Below, piece after piece: positions 19,543 to 30,599 of a DNA stretch of 64,000 bases. The notes beneath the pieces are model-generated. The model was not told the DNA's origin. It ran no database searches and was given only the letters and a program-made list of their open reading frames with translations. Every line of letters starts with the position of its first letter. Position 1 is the stretch's first letter. The translations under genes and the position numbers were made by a program. Source of the stretch: Cristatella mucedo. Its lineage: Eukaryota > Bryozoa > Phylactolaemata > Cristatellidae. The stretch spans positions 3,782,501 through 3,846,500 of the forward strand of contig WPIO01000024.1 of NCBI GenBank assembly GCA_009760855.2, read 5' to 3'.

Positions 19543-20434
19543 GTGAGGACTTTTTGCTTCGGTCGTTGCCCTTGTTGGCTTTCCAGCTACCGACGAGGTC
19601 GAGCTGATGAACTCCGCCTTTCCTGGTCCAACTGGTGCTCCCGCTGTCTCTCTCAACCAGTAGATGACTTACAAATGAGAGACAGACAGACAGAGCGAGG
19701 CCACTAGACGTTATGCACAAATCGAGAGAGAGAGGGAGAAAGTCACATGCCCCCTCCTTGTTGGAAAGGCCTAGTTGGACCTCTCTAGGCTGTGTAGCTA
19801 GCTTTATTTATTTATGTAAGCGTGCATCTCACGGCCGTATAGGGCACAGCCGTACCAACTTCAGCACGGCCTGCTGCCTGTGCCGGACTCGAAGCCAGCC
19901 GATGTTCGTGCTGCTGTGAAGATGTCTGCTGCTTCACTTCACGCACTGACCTTGATGTCTGCTGCTGTAGCTCCTGGCTGTGTAGAGTTGCTAAAGCTAT
20001 TGGCTGTCGAGCCGAGCTAGCCAGCGCCGGATTTCGGCTCGCCTGCAGGCACTTCGGTTGAGGCACCGTTTGGCCCGGAGCCGACGATTGCCTCATGTCA
20101 TGTGACTGCCTCATGTGACTGCCTCTGTAAGCCTTGTCATGCTTGCCCCAGCCCAGCCCAGTGGTAGCAGTGTGACAGCTGCTGCCTCTGATAGGAGCTG
20201 CTGCTGCCTATTAGTTCGTGATTACGTTAATAGCTGTCGTTCTGGCAGCTGGACTGCACTGATGTGCTTATTTATGTCTTCGGCGAGTGTGGCTGCAGTC
20301 TCTCGGGGCTTACGTGCCGTCCGAGACGCGAGATGAGCAGATCGTGCGACCTGCCTGACCTGCGAGGCTAGCCGGGAAGAGAGATTGAGCTAGTAAGAAG
20401 CAGCACTCGCCGGGCTGCTGCTGCTGCTGTATTC
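19543..20434 (+). other. Probable SOCS 3' UTR
   Basis: Non-coding sequence runs between the SOCS stop codon and the first good poly(A) signal. It has no repeat of known type apart from a short CTG run near 20416-20430. Confidence 0.5.
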
Positions 20435-20440
20435 AATAAA
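20435..20440 (+). terminator. Poly(A) signal AATAAA (SOCS)
   Basis: A canonical AATAAA lies about 890 bp after the SOCS stop codon, with GT-rich sequence 25-45 bp further on. Just downstream the sequence turns into an antisense LINE. Confidence 0.6.
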
Positions 20441-20494
20441 AGTTGAACTGCCTAGCTTCAAATGGTCTCAGTTGAGTTTGACCTGTCCCAGCAC

Positions 20495-21965
20495 ATTAAT
20501 AATAATATTAATACACTTGATAAAGCGCCCTCAGAGAACTCAATCTCTTTCGAGGCGCTTTACATTTGCTGCAAAGGAAACGCGATCGAATGTTGAGAGG
20601 TGTCATGCTTGATAAACATCATGAATAGCATGGTTAGGGGTGACATGCACAGGGTCAGTATGCACGTGTGGTTAGTTGCAGCCTGCAACAGTGTCAGCAC
20701 GCATAAGCACATTAAGAACGAATCACAGGGACCCACTAAATGCTGTCCTAAGTTGCTGTTTTTAATTTCTTTTTTAAATGAGGTCAAGTCGGGGGGGGGA
20801 TGTCGTGACGCAAGTCGGAATTGAATTCCAGGCTTTGGGAGCATACGAACTAAATGCACGGTCTCCAGAGGATTTAGGGGCTGTGCGAGGTATTGGTAAA
20901 CAGTTAGATTTCGAAAAGCCGGTGGTACGATCTGGTGGGGTGGTAGATCTGAGAGATATGCTGGAGCCAAAGAATGAAGCGACCTAAAAGTGAGCGACAA
21001 AACCTTGAAGTCGATCCGGTGCTTGACTGGTTAGCCAGTGCAGGTCGGCGAGAAGTGGTGTGATGTGGCAACTGCGACGCTCACGACAGACAAGCCTTGC
21101 TGCAGTTTTGCACCAGCTGTAACATGCCGGTAGGCCAGCAAACGGTGAGTTACAGAAGTCAAGACAGGATGTTACAAATGCATGGACCAACTTGGACGTG
21201 GTATCCTTATCTAAACAAGCCCGAATTTTAGCTATTTTATGTAACCGAAAGTAGGCAGACTTGATTGTGGAGCTGGTATGGTCGTCTAACGAAAGGTCAC
21301 TTTGGAACGTGACAACTCGATTTCGTGCAGATTCAGCCTGAGGTATGCTGGCAGAGCCGATTGTGAGCATTAGCCTTTCCAATTTCTGAATCACATTTGG
21401 TTTGCCCATGACTAGTAAGTTGGTTTTATCATCATTTAATTTAGGAAAATGTGCTGCCATCTACATTCGGATGTCATCAATACAGGCAGCAAGAAAGTTG
21501 AGAGAATTCGAGGTGCTCGAAGGCTGGGAAGGGTCAAAGCAAAGGTACAACTGAGTGTCATCCGCATAGAAGTGAAAGCCTAGATTGTACTTGGAAATCA
21601 CATCAGCAAGAGGGAGAGTATAAACCGTGAAAGAACCGCACCAAGCACGGAGCCCTGAGTTACCCCATATTTCAGAGGTGCCTCAGATGATCTTTGTCCA
21701 TTCACGTCAATACTCTGGAGTCTCCCACTGAGATAGAACCTGAACCATTGCAGAACAGTGCCAGTGATGCCCAGCCGAGATGAGAGTCAAGGAGGACTTG
21801 GTGATCGATAGGATCAAAAACTGCCGAAAGATCGAGCAAAACAAGCAGAGTAACTCTACCCACGTTTGCATTCCTAAGTAGGTCGTTGTACACCCCAAGC
21901 AATGGCGATTCTGTGATTCTGTGATTAGCTCTCAAGCCAGACTGAAACTTACTATATTATAGTTC
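20495..21965 (-). mobile_element. LINE family A, long 5'-truncated copy
   Basis: On the minus strand, broken frames give most of the reverse transcriptase: LLVLLDLSAVFDPIDHQVLL (fingers/palm), GVTQGSVLG, then the catalytic box in FYADDTQLYLCF, KLNDDKTNLLVMGKP, the thumb region (KLVHAFVTSCLDFCNS) and LSLTFRSLHSLAPAYLSDL. The 3' UTR, hairpin and (AAT)n follow at 20495-20570. The YADD box is intact, but frameshifts and stops disable the ORF. The endonuclease and 5' end are missing. Confidence 0.88.
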
Positions 21966-22107
21966 AGGAGCCGCTCCAGCGAACGAGTTGACAGCTCTGT
22001 TGAAGTGAACGCTTCACCGAAGATAACGAATACAGAATGTTTTACTATATAGCTGGAAATTACGACTATCCTTTCGTGCACGTTTGCTGCTGTGGGAACC
22101 TCCAGAG

Positions 22108-22282
22108 CAGCGGTTCTCAACCTGTGGGTCTCGACCCCTATGGGGGTCGAACAGGGGTCGCCTAAGACCATCGGAAAACATGCATTCCACATTTCGCGCC
22201 CAATAATTTTATGGTAGGGGATCGCCACCATATGAGGAACTGGATTAAATGATCGTGGCTTTAGGACGGTTGGGAATCACTG
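22108..22282. mobile_element. Non-autonomous hAT element (SPIN-like termini), copy 1
   Basis: A 175-bp element with terminal inverted repeats CAGCGGTTCTCAACC and, at the right end read inward, CAGTGATTCCCAACC. The flanks show a likely 8-bp target duplication, CTCCAGAG on the left and CTCTAGAT on the right, offset by one extra A. This fits the nnnTAnnn preference of Buster-type hATs. From memory the terminal and subterminal sequence resembles the SPIN hAT family. It has no transposase. Confidence 0.75.
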
Positions 22283-22349
22283 ACTCTAGATAACCTGCTT
22301 ATCCATTCGAACACGGAAACAATTCGGAGGGAGAAGAGAAGACATGGTT

Positions 22350-22619
22350 TGCATCCCGCGACTGCAGAGACCGCAGTCTTTCAATTTGTTATGTTAACTC
22401 AGCCAGATTATGACTGTGCTAAAGATTTACATTTGGCAAGATGTCACTTTTTTGTCATTAGGTGCAATGTCTGTTTTCCTAATCATTTATTCATAAAATT
22501 AATGCAAATTACCTTTTGCTCCATAAAAATTTGCTTCTACGGTCAGGAAAATTATATTTTGAAATTCTCCGGTTTAGCTGCTAGGCAATTGGCACGCGTC
22601 AGGTTCGCACATGTAGCAC
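22350..22619. other. Unassigned sequence
   Basis: No gene or repeat is identified. An ATG-started frame crosses this stretch into the dispersed repeat that follows, with no recognisable domain. Confidence 0.3.
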
Positions 22620-22973
22620 GCTTTGTGCAGCTACGCGAATTAGCGAGGGTTAGGCGGACATAACCTTATAGATTAGTATCCATACACAAGTATAACAGTG
22701 CAGGTAGCTTAAACGTAGACTTTAGTTTGCGTTGTTGCAGAGTTAGAGAATTCTGAATAGCCACATTTGTACTCATCGAAAGTATCTGTTTAGATGTGCA
22801 ATACCTGCAAACATATTTCGGCATTTCTGTCTGGGATCGAGACAATACTTTAGCATCCCTCATTCTAGATGTGAAAATTGCTCGAGCACTCTTGATGTTA
22901 AGGTGAACAATTGCTGCTTGTTAGACAGAACTTCTTGCACGATATTGGATAACGTGTGCAATATTACGTTTTA

Positions 22974-23070
<97 letters not shown>

Positions 23071-23240
23071 TATGTATGCATATACAATTCGGGTATATTG
23101 CTACACCAAGAATGTTGGCTGGGACCGACTGAGCACTCAAGCAGCTTCTGTTTTGTATCGTGAACCCTTACAAGCGTCTAACTGGCAAGAGTGCTCCTCT
23201 CATAATGTAACCGGACACTCGTTCATCCATCGCCCCAGCA
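22620..23240. repeat. Unclassified dispersed repeat R1, copy 1
   Basis: The stretch is colinear with 39200-39862. Shared landmarks, in the same order, are GAGGGTTAGGCGG/GAGGGATAGGCGG, TAGATTAGTA, TTCGGCAT, TTCTTGCACGATATTGG/TTCTTGCATGATATTTG and TTCATCCATCGCCCCAG/TTCATTCATCGCCCCAG. It has no ORF. A (TA)n(GT)n array has expanded inside this copy at 22974-23069. Confidence 0.6.
22974..23069. repeat. (TA)n(GT)n microsatellite
   Basis: A short TA run is followed by about 80 bp of GT, inside repeat R1. Confidence 0.95.
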
Positions 23241-23251
23241 TCACTGTCATG

Positions 23252-23610
23252 TAATAGTAATAATAATAATAATAATGTACTTGATAAAGCGCCCTCAGAG
23301 AACTTAATCTCTTTCTAGGCGCTTTACATTTGCTGCAAAGGGAAATGCAATTAAATGGTAAGTAAAATCATGCTTGAAAAGCAAACAAAATGAATAACAT
23401 GGTTAGGGGTGACATACACAGGGTCAGCATGCAAATGTGGTTAGTGGCAGCATGCACAGTGTCAGCACGCATAAGCACGTGAAGGACGAATCACAGGGAC
23501 CCACTAAATGCTGCCCTAAATACGTGTGTTTTTAAGTTCCTTTTAAATGTGGTCAGGTCAGGGGATGTTCTGACGCAGGTCGGGAGGGAGTTCCAGGCTT
23601 TGGGAGCATG
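23252..23610 (-). mobile_element. LINE family A, 3' end
   Basis: The (AAT)n tail at the left, hairpin and UTR are almost consensus (GATAAAGCGCCCTCAGAGAA, CACAGGGACCCACTAAATGC). The copy breaks off at GGAGGGAGTTCCAGGCTTTG, just inside the ORF end. It looks like a young, very short insertion. It abuts repeat R1. Confidence 0.85.
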
Positions 23611-23892
23611 TACTCTTCATCGCTAACCCTCTGAAGAAGAGGGATCAGCTGTGTTTCGGGCGGAGCGGTGATTTTGGCGCGGCGATTGCCATTTGCTCGA
23701 GTCCGAAACTCCGCGTCGAAAGCGAAAAACGCACAAGCCTCCTTAGATGAACTAGAAACAACTTCGCATCTGCAATTAGCGAGCCCGAAGCCGCCGAGAA
23801 ACGCTCGGCGAAGCCTGTTTTAGAGCTACATTAAGTTGCTAATCTCTTTAGCAGCCCCAAAATCTCTCCCTCCGAGAAACAATGACTCCATT

Positions 23893-23933
23893 CGAGAGAG
23901 AGAGATAGAGAGAGACTCCATTCGAGAGAGAGA

Positions 23934-24018
<85 letters not shown>

Positions 24019-24212
24019 ATGCTTTAAGTTATCTGTCGGGGCATCACAGATAGTGCAGTAACCCATTTTTACTGGTATCTTCTTCTAAGATGGAGTGAGA
24101 CAGACAGAGAGATGAAGGGCGAGGAGAGAGGAAGGACGAGAAAGACAGATAGACTGACAGAGAGCGACAGAGACAGGCAGACAGAGAGGAGAGATAATTG
24201 GATAATGGGTGG

Positions 24213-24280
<68 letters not shown>

Positions 24281-24390
24281 TCCCCTTCTTCTCCCCCCCT
24301 CCCGACTTTACGCTCTTGCCCGTCCTTCTTCCTCCTTCCTCCCTCCTTTTCTTCTCTCCCCCTCCCCCCGAGAGAGAGAGAGAGAGAAAC

Positions 24391-24443
<53 letters not shown>

Positions 24444-24621
24444 AAGAGATCAAGGGGGAGAGAGGAAGGGAGAGAAAGGCAGACTGACAGAGAGAGGAGA
24501 GATAAAGGTTGGTTAGAAAGGAAGAGAGACAGACAGACAGACAGAGACAGACAGACAGACAGACAGACAGAGACAGAGAGATAGATAGATAGATAGAGAG
24601 AGAGAGACAGAGAGACAGAGG

Positions 24622-24703
<82 letters not shown>

Positions 24704-24786
24704 GAGAGAGACAGAGAGACAGAGAGACAGAGAGAGAGACACAGAGACACAGAGAGAGACAGAGACAGAGACAGAGAGACAGAGAC

Positions 24787-24821
<35 letters not shown>

Positions 24822-24850
24822 GTGAGAGAGACAGAGAGAGCACTAGCTAG
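23893..24850. repeat. GA-rich microsatellite cluster
   Basis: (GA)n blocks at about 23925-24014, 24215-24274 and 24370-24440 are followed by a long mixture of GAGA, GACA and GATA units to about 24840. Ser/Leu and Arg/Glu frames on the two strands are artefacts. Confidence 0.93.
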
Positions 24851-26097
24851 TCTGAAGCTCGTCCGCGCTGTTAGGCCAACCTCCGAACGCTCCACCCACT
24901 CCGACGGAGGTGCCTCCGGAAGGCCCCCCTGAGAGCAACCCTAGCGCGCGATGGCTGCATGAGCCGCCCTGGCACGGTCCGTCGTGTTTCCGGCAGCGAG
25001 TGCTAAATCATGCATTCTCGGCGGCGCTCCGGCGGTGCGACGATTTCGGGCTGCCTACTCTTGGAGCAGAAGCGCCCACTCGGGTCCCTCCTGAGGCGCC
25101 CGCGACGTAGCCTGCACAACCTAACGCAACTGAGAACCGCCTTAGGCGTCCTATCATTACCTTCACTATTTCTCCCCCTGCGTATTTGCCTATGAGCGGG
25201 CCATTTTTTCGAGCTCGTGAGCGAATTTCCTCTCGGATTCCAGCCGGTGTTTGCCGTTCGACCTCGTAAGATTTGACTGGCGTGAATCCTACTTCCGACG
25301 CTATATCGGCCAGCAAACAAACCGCAGGATTCGAAGCGCCGGCGACGCTTGGAACGTGACCACAGGCCACGTGACCGCAGGGCCCAACCGGCCGAGTAGC
25401 GTAGGCGCCGGAGAAATCCGAAGGGCGAATAAGTGGAGGAGGAGCAGGAGGACAAAGAGGTGAGCCGCCGTCGCAGGCGCGGGAGGACAGAGAGGTGTCG
25501 TAGGCGAAACGGCTAAGAAACGCGACCCGACGAGCCGCCGCGAGCCCGAGCCTCGTATCCTCCGCTTAGTCGAGATTCCTCGAGATTCGTCAAGATTCGC
25601 CGAGAGTGGCCAGCGAGTAACGAGCGGCGGCGCCCGCGCTATCCAAAGCGAGCGCTCGCTCGGCAGCAGCTAAGGCCGAGCCGAGAAGGGCGATTGAGGC
25701 CGCATTGGCGTCGAAGCCCCATCGCGAGCTGACCCCGCTCCTCACCGGCAAACCCGACGACGTAGACGCGCGAGCGATGAATGAATGACTCGGCTCAGTT
25801 CTACGAGCGTCGGCTCTTGAGCCGTACGGGGCGGGGCGGGGCGGTGGGAAGTGGAATGGAGCGAGTTCTCAGAGGCCTGAAGGCTGGTAAGAACCGAAAC
25901 CAGTCTCGCTCAGGAGGCTGGCTGAAAGTTAATTTTTGCGATACCGCCCCGCGGTGCTCGCTCAAGGTCGTCGAGACCAGCGGCCGCTCAACGCGAGGCA
26001 GCAGAACGAAGAAATGGTCGCGTACGAGTGGTTCGGCAAGCGTCCACCGCATCTGCTGCCTTCGGCAAGCGTCGCAGCATCAACGCGCTGCTGCTCA

Positions 26098-26131
<34 letters not shown>

Positions 26132-26500
26132 CCGGCTGCCACTGCCGAGATATTATTCACGATTTCAGAATTGTAGTGGCTAGGAGCCGAGGTTATGCGA
26201 TCGATGGGGGCATTGAAGGCGAAGGTAGACATTTTTTCTGGGTACTGCGCGGGCAGTGAGTTTACGCCTAAGGCTTTATGAGCTAGGGCTGAGTTTGAGC
26301 TTTACGTTTTGGAGATCGAGTCGTCGGCCCGCGGGCACCAAAAGTCTGGAACTAGTTTTCGGCTAGGGTTGCTACGGCTCCTACATCGTTCAGGTCTCAG
26401 CTGAAGGCGGATCCGTTTCGGCCAGCTTCCCCTTCGCCTCGATGAACTCGATGCTCTTGTTCAGGCCTGGCGTATTTACCTAGGCACGATCCAGTGCACA
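24851..26500. other. CpG-rich gene-free stretch
   Basis: The sequence is GC- and CpG-rich, most clearly from about 25440 to 25780, with a CAG run at about 26098-26131. Open frames exist on both strands, but none shows a domain, a credible start context or a splice structure. It could be an unmethylated promoter or 5' exon of an unrecognised gene. Confidence 0.35.
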
Positions 26501-26507
26501 CTTTGGT

Positions 26508-26679
26508 GAGCTGTGATGGCAGGCACACACTAAGTAAGGCGGTTACTTTACACGACCTCGATCCCGAGGTTATCGGTTAGAGTCCTGCGGTGGGCGATTC
26601 TTTATCGCCGCTGCAAGCGGTGGTGATAGCTGTAAAGGCTCTTCCGTCGCTACATAGAAGAGGCTGTTGAGTCAGCTGG
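26508..26679 (+). mobile_element. SINE type 1 (tRNA-derived)
   Basis: The head GAGCTGTGATGGC is followed by a box A region (ACTAAGTAAGGCGG), CACGACCTCGATCCCGAGG, and a worn box B (GGTTAGAGTCCTGCGG). A GGGCGATTCTTTATCGCC stem and AGAGGCTGTTGAGTCAGCTG close it. It is an older copy than those at 28213 and 48743. Confidence 0.8.
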
Positions 26680-26807
26680 TAGTAGCCATAGGTTTTACTA
26701 ATCGGCGAGGATATAAGCGCCTTCAGGTTTGCTTTAGGCTGATGGTCCAGGTATGATGCTCGTTTGCTTTTGGTACCAACCTATGGGTACTGATTTTTTT
26801 GCATCGA

Positions 26808-26880
26808 GTTGTAAAACGCATGAATATAGATAAGGTTCTCTTAGGGTGCTTTACAAACAAGCTATTATGACGATTGTTAT
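26808..26880 (+). mobile_element. Isolated LINE/SINE 3' tail
   Basis: AAACGCATGAATATAGATAA, GGTTCTCTTAGGGTGCTTTA and a weak ATTATGA end correspond to the shared hairpin tail of SINE type 2 and LINE family A. Confidence 0.45.
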
Positions 26881-27044
26881 AATAGGGCGTTAAGCGAGGC
26901 GGAGATGCACATGAAGCTTGGCGCTGGTCGGCAGCTCCGGTGGTCGTACGGCAGTATTTTTACGCCTCGGATGATTCTAGACGCCTATAAAGGTTAGCCG
27001 ATTGAGATTAGCTGCAGACGAGTCTTACGGGCTATCGCCATCGC

Positions 27045-27110
27045 CAACACTGGGAAACATACAGGGTCATCCAGTGCAGGACTCGAACCCACTACCTGGT
27101 CCCCCTCCGT
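27045..27110 (-). other. tRNA-like fragment
   Basis: The minus strand contains a good box B (GGGTTCGAGTCCTGCACTGG) without a complete cloverleaf. It is most likely a SINE remnant, not a tRNA gene. A similar isolated box B (GGGTTCGAATCCTACGAGCG) lies at about 27367 on the plus strand. Confidence 0.3.
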
Positions 27111-27234
27111 CGCTCCCGAATAAACTTCTCTACGCAATGGATACGCATTTGTTAAGTTAAGGTCTTGGTGCACTTCATGCCTGCGTGCAGTTCAGCTGCA
27201 CCTACACGTCGCTGGCTTCGCTCTATGGTCGATA

Positions 27235-27335
27235 GCAATAATAATAATAATAATATATTTCTATAGCCCCATCAGAGAACTTAATCTCTTTCTAGGTGCT
27301 TTACATTTGCTGCAAATGAAGCATGATGGAATGGA
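27235..27335 (-). mobile_element. LINE family A tail
   Basis: (AAT)n, then ATAGCCCCATCAGAGAACTT, AATCTCTTTCTAGGTGCTTT and ACATTTGCTGCAAATG. Only the extreme 3' end was inserted. Confidence 0.75.
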
Positions 27336-28212
27336 ATGAATTTTCGAATGCCGGACGGAAGTTCAGGGTTCGAATCCTACGAGCGGTAGGATTTTGCAGG
27401 TTCATTAGCGCGCTAACTGCAACCGGGCAGTCTAAAGTGTCAACCAAGGTGGCGCATTCGGTAAGAAGGCAACATAAAGGGTGCTCCACTAATTCCGTCG
27501 CCAGCCCGCAGTACTGATGCTTCCAGGTCTGAGAGTAAGGGCTCGGGAATTACCTTATATCATCAATTCACTTGCGTGGCATTGAGCAACGTTTCGGGCA
27601 CATCGATCGCTCTCCCTATACCTAGATAAATAGCTGCACCCTGCCGCTGCCTGTTGGTATACTTTTTGGCCAGTGACCTTGCTTGTGATTAGAAGCTGAG
27701 GAACGCTTCCTCCAAATGGACGCGATCCTCCCGATCGCAAAGGCCGACTTTAAATGCCAGCATTCCAACGCGAGGCTCTAGCCGTCTAGGCGATACCGCG
27801 GGCGTCCTTGCTCGATTTGCCTCCTGGCAGCCACACATCCTAACCACGAGATAATGTTACAAACGTATTCATTCAGTGCTCACATAGCACTCGTGCAACT
27901 AGAGACCTCCGCTGAATGACCTTGGGCTGTCGCCCTCGATCGCAGACCCAGAGCGTGCGTCGCGCGGGGGCGCTCTAGCTAGGAGGAAGGCACAGGCCAC
28001 ACGGGAGGCCGCCGCGAGCGCGAGCCGGACAGGTTAGAGACGGAAAAGCAGGTTAGATCCGCAGCAGATGGCCCGGCAGCTCACCAACGAGCGTTCGCTG
28101 CCTCCACACCGACTTTGCGGCATGCAACGCTGGTCGCGTCAGCCGTCGTCAGCCAAAGAGGAGTAGCGGCGGCAGCTGGGCTGGTAGCGGGTGGCGAATG
28201 GCAAAACTCGGT
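27336..28212. other. Gene-free stretch
   Basis: No gene is recognised. GC content rises from about 27900 towards the pseudokinase gene at 28857. Confidence 0.35.
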
Positions 28213-28379
28213 GAGCCGTTATGGCACGCTAGGTAAGGCGGTTGCTTTCACGACCTCGGTCCCGAGGTCGTGGGTTTGATTCCTGCAGTGGGCGATTCTT
28301 TATCGCCCACTGCTAGCGGTGGTGGTAGCCGTAAAGGCTCTTCTGTCGCTATACAAAAAGAGGCTGTTTAATCAGCTAG
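28213..28379 (+). mobile_element. SINE type 1, well-preserved copy
   Basis: GAGCCGTTATGGCACGCTAG, GTAAGGCGG, CACGACCTCGGTCCCGAGG, box B GGGTTTGATTCCTGC, the GGGCGATTCTTTATCGCCC stem, GTAAAGGCTCTTCTGTCGCT and AGAGGCTGTTTAATCAGCTA. An ATTTATTTATTTAAA end follows. Confidence 0.88.
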
Positions 28380-28813
28380 AATTTATTTATTTAAAACGAA
28401 ACCGCAGGTGGACCTCGAGAGCTGGCTTAAGCTGCGTTTACGCGACCGTCTGTCCTCCTGACAGACGCCGACTCGTTCCTTATAGTTAGGCTATCTACGC
28501 GACAGATTTAGTTTCGCCCGCGGCAGATTTGACGGCCGACGTATGCCAGCCCACAGCCCGCGCTCTAATCCGGGAGGCTGGCGCGAAAGAGGGTTCCCCG
28601 CAAAGACGCCAAGCCAACGGCCAAGCCAACGACGCCGGCAGGAGTTAAGCTCGCCGCTGCAATCGTTGGTAGTATGCGAAGAACATGAATAAAAGGAAGG
28701 TAAGCGTTCTAAAAAATGCTTTTTCGGGAAAGATAGCAGTACCAAGTAATAGGCGCGAGCGCGCGCCCGCGGTTCGCAGAACCAGCCGGCGGCAAGCCCC
28801 CTCGGGCGGGCGC

Positions 28814-28819
28814 TTTATT
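28814..28819 (-). terminator. Poly(A) signal AATAAA (minus strand)
   Basis: TTTATT on the plus strand lies 38 bp beyond the stop codon of the minus-strand pseudokinase gene, which would give a very short 3' UTR. Confidence 0.65.
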
Positions 28820-28856
28820 GAGTCTCCGCCGCCCTTTAGCTCGAGCGCGCGAGCCT

Positions 28857-29900
28857 CTAGACCTTCTCGAGGAATCTCAAGTAGTCGACTAGGCTGGCGT
28901 ACGAAAATCTGGCCCTGCCCATGTGACAGTGGTACTGCCTCTCGGCGACCCGATGCAGCTTTCGCAGATAGACGGCCGTCGGCACCACTTCGTCGTAGCT
29001 CTCGGACTGGAGATCGGAGCCTGACACAGACCGCTTGCGCACCTCGTAGTGGAAACGGCCGTACTCCATGCAGCGACGCACGAACTGCTCTAGCGCGACC
29101 GAGTAGCCGCGCGGCAGAACGAACTCGCTCGAGTTGCACAGCGAGTCCATCTCTACTCGGTCGGGCATCGACTGCCGCAGGACGGCCGCCTGAACGCCGA
29201 TGCCGCCCACGGTCCACGTCCACGCTATCGGGTTGTAGCAGTCGAGGCGAAGGTCGGCCGCCGCCGCGTTGACGCGCGACGAGCCGCGCGGCGTCAGCGC
29301 GTCGCCGGCCGTCGGCGCGGGCATGTTCAGGTAGTACAGGCCGTTCTCAATTTTGACGCAGCCGTCCGCGAATATGAGCACGCGCTCGGCAGTGAGGCCG
29401 CCGAACGTGACCTTGGCGCGAGCCGCCCAGGCGAGCGCCTGCAGCAGCTCCATCAGCGTCTTCCAGATGAGGTGCTCGGGTAGCGGCTCCTCGGACCGCT
29501 TCAGATGGCCGTGCTTAATCTCGATGATGGTGAGCAGGTGGCGCAGCGTTGTGAGCGGGTGCTCGAGCAGGTAGGACACTTGACCCGGCGAGCGCGGGTC
29601 GGACAGGACCTGGAAGCAGCGCTGAACGGCCGACAGGCTGGCGGAGCGCCAGTAGTCGACCTCGAACTTGCGCAGGTAGCGGCCGCTCAGGCGCACGCAC
29701 CGCTTGCAGTACTCGCCCTCCGTGTTGATCACGCGGATCGCGTACCGGTCCTCGTCGGGAAAGTGCAGCACCTCCATGGCGTGCATGTCGTGCGCGTAGC
29801 AGACGGCGACCTGCACATGCCGCCTGTGCCTCAGCACGAGGCAGTTGCAGTTCGACGAGTCGTCTGCGCCGCCCGAAGCAGCAGCCTGCACCGTCGCCAT
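28857..29900 (-). CDS. Intronless pseudokinase-like protein 1
   Basis: A single 347-codon frame opens at CAATCATGGCG. It reads like a highly divergent, Nek-like protein kinase fold: beta-3 YAIRVIN (53-59, Arg56 where the catalytic Lys should be), hinge YLLEHPLTTLRHLL (110-123), helix E HLIWKTLMELLQALAWA (143-159), a catalytic-loop position reading TFGGLTAERVL (165-175) in place of HRDxKxxN, and VKIENGLYYL (182-191) where DFG has become ENG. A helix-F-like WTWTVGGIG (227-235) and YSVALEQFVRRCMEYG (266-281) follow. Lys, HRD Asp and DFG Asp are all absent, so phosphotransfer is not expected; a binding or scaffold role is inference. It is CpG-rich, has no introns, and pairs with the related gene at 33564-34784 on the other strand. 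The kinase assignment is by eye and only moderately secure; that it is a real gene is well supported. Confidence 0.75.
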   Translation of the reverse strand: MATVQAAASGGADDSSNCNCLVLRHRRHVQVAVCYAHDMHAMEVLHFPDEDRYAIRVINTEGEYCKRCVRLSGRYLRKFEVDYWRSASLSAVQRCFQVLSDPRSPGQVSYLLEHPLTTLRHLLTIIEIKHGHLKRSEEPLPEHLIWKTLMELLQALAWAARAKVTFGGLTAERVLIFADGCVKIENGLYYLNMPAPTAGDALTPRGSSRVNAAAADLRLDCYNPIAWTWTVGGIGVQAAVLRQSMPDRVEMDSLCNSSEFVLPRGYSVALEQFVRRCMEYGRFHYEVRKRSVSGSDLQSESYDEVVPTAVYLRKLHRVAERQYHCHMGRARFSYASLVDYLRFLEKV

Positions 29901-29995
29901 GATTGGTTCAACCAGCGAGCCTCCGCCGCTGCGAATATTGGGCGCCGTCTGGCGACGCTGCTAGGGGGTCGATCGCCGCCGTCGACAATCGCTGA

Positions 29996-30037
29996 CGTCG
30001 CCGAGCGAGCGAGCTCTCGCTCGCTCGCTCGGCGACG
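29996..30037. promoter_or_regulatory. Perfect 18-bp inverted repeat upstream of pseudokinase 1
   Basis: The arms are CGTCGCCGAGCGAGCGAG and its exact complement, separated by a 6-bp loop. It sits 96 bp upstream of the minus-strand ATG in a CpG-rich segment. It could be a palindromic factor-binding site or a 5'-UTR hairpin. Confidence 0.6.
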
Positions 30038-30278
30038 GCGGGCGCTGCGCATGCCGGCGCGCTCGCCGTCTTTCGAGCGAGAGCGGCAGTTTCGGGCGCC
30101 CGCTTTTTACCGCCGCGGACCCAGTCTGCCGCTTCCTTGGCTTGCCGTCTTTCGCTCCCTGCTACGACACCGTCAGCGCCTCCCGGTAGTCGTGCTCTCT
30201 CGAGGGAGAGATACAGAGAGGGTGAAAAAAGAAGAGGAGAAAAACGAATTGGGAAAGTGAGAGAGGCGTAGAGAGAAA

Positions 30279-30282
<4 letters not shown>

Positions 30283-30332
<50 letters not shown>

Positions 30333-30525
30333 GTGAGATAGAGAGTGAGTGAGAGATAGAGAGTGAGTGAGTGAGAGATAGAGAGTGAGTGAGTGAGAGA
30401 TAGAGGGTATGAGAGGGAGGAGAACAAGGGAGAGGAAAAATTAGGGGAAGAGGCGGCGAGAGAGAGGGTAAGAGAAAGATAAAAAGAGAGCGTGTATGTG
30501 TGTGTGCGTGTTTGTGTGCGTGTGC

Positions 30526-30592
<67 letters not shown>
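30283..30592. repeat. (GA)n and (GT)n microsatellites
   Basis: GA at 30283-30330, then GAGT/GATA mixtures, then GT at 30491-30592. They lie upstream of pseudokinase 1. Confidence 0.93.
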
Positions 30593-30596
<4 letters not shown>

Positions 30597-30599
30597 ATG

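Noticed and set aside
24085-24895. Ser/Leu-rich and Arg/Glu-rich frames of up to 252 codons
   Set aside because: They are direct translations of GA and GACA repeats with mirrored frames on the opposite strand.
27367-27440. Possible tRNA gene near the box-B-like GGGTTCGAATCC
   Set aside because: No acceptor stem or full cloverleaf can be drawn. The tRNA-like boxes in this window belong to SINEs or their remnants.
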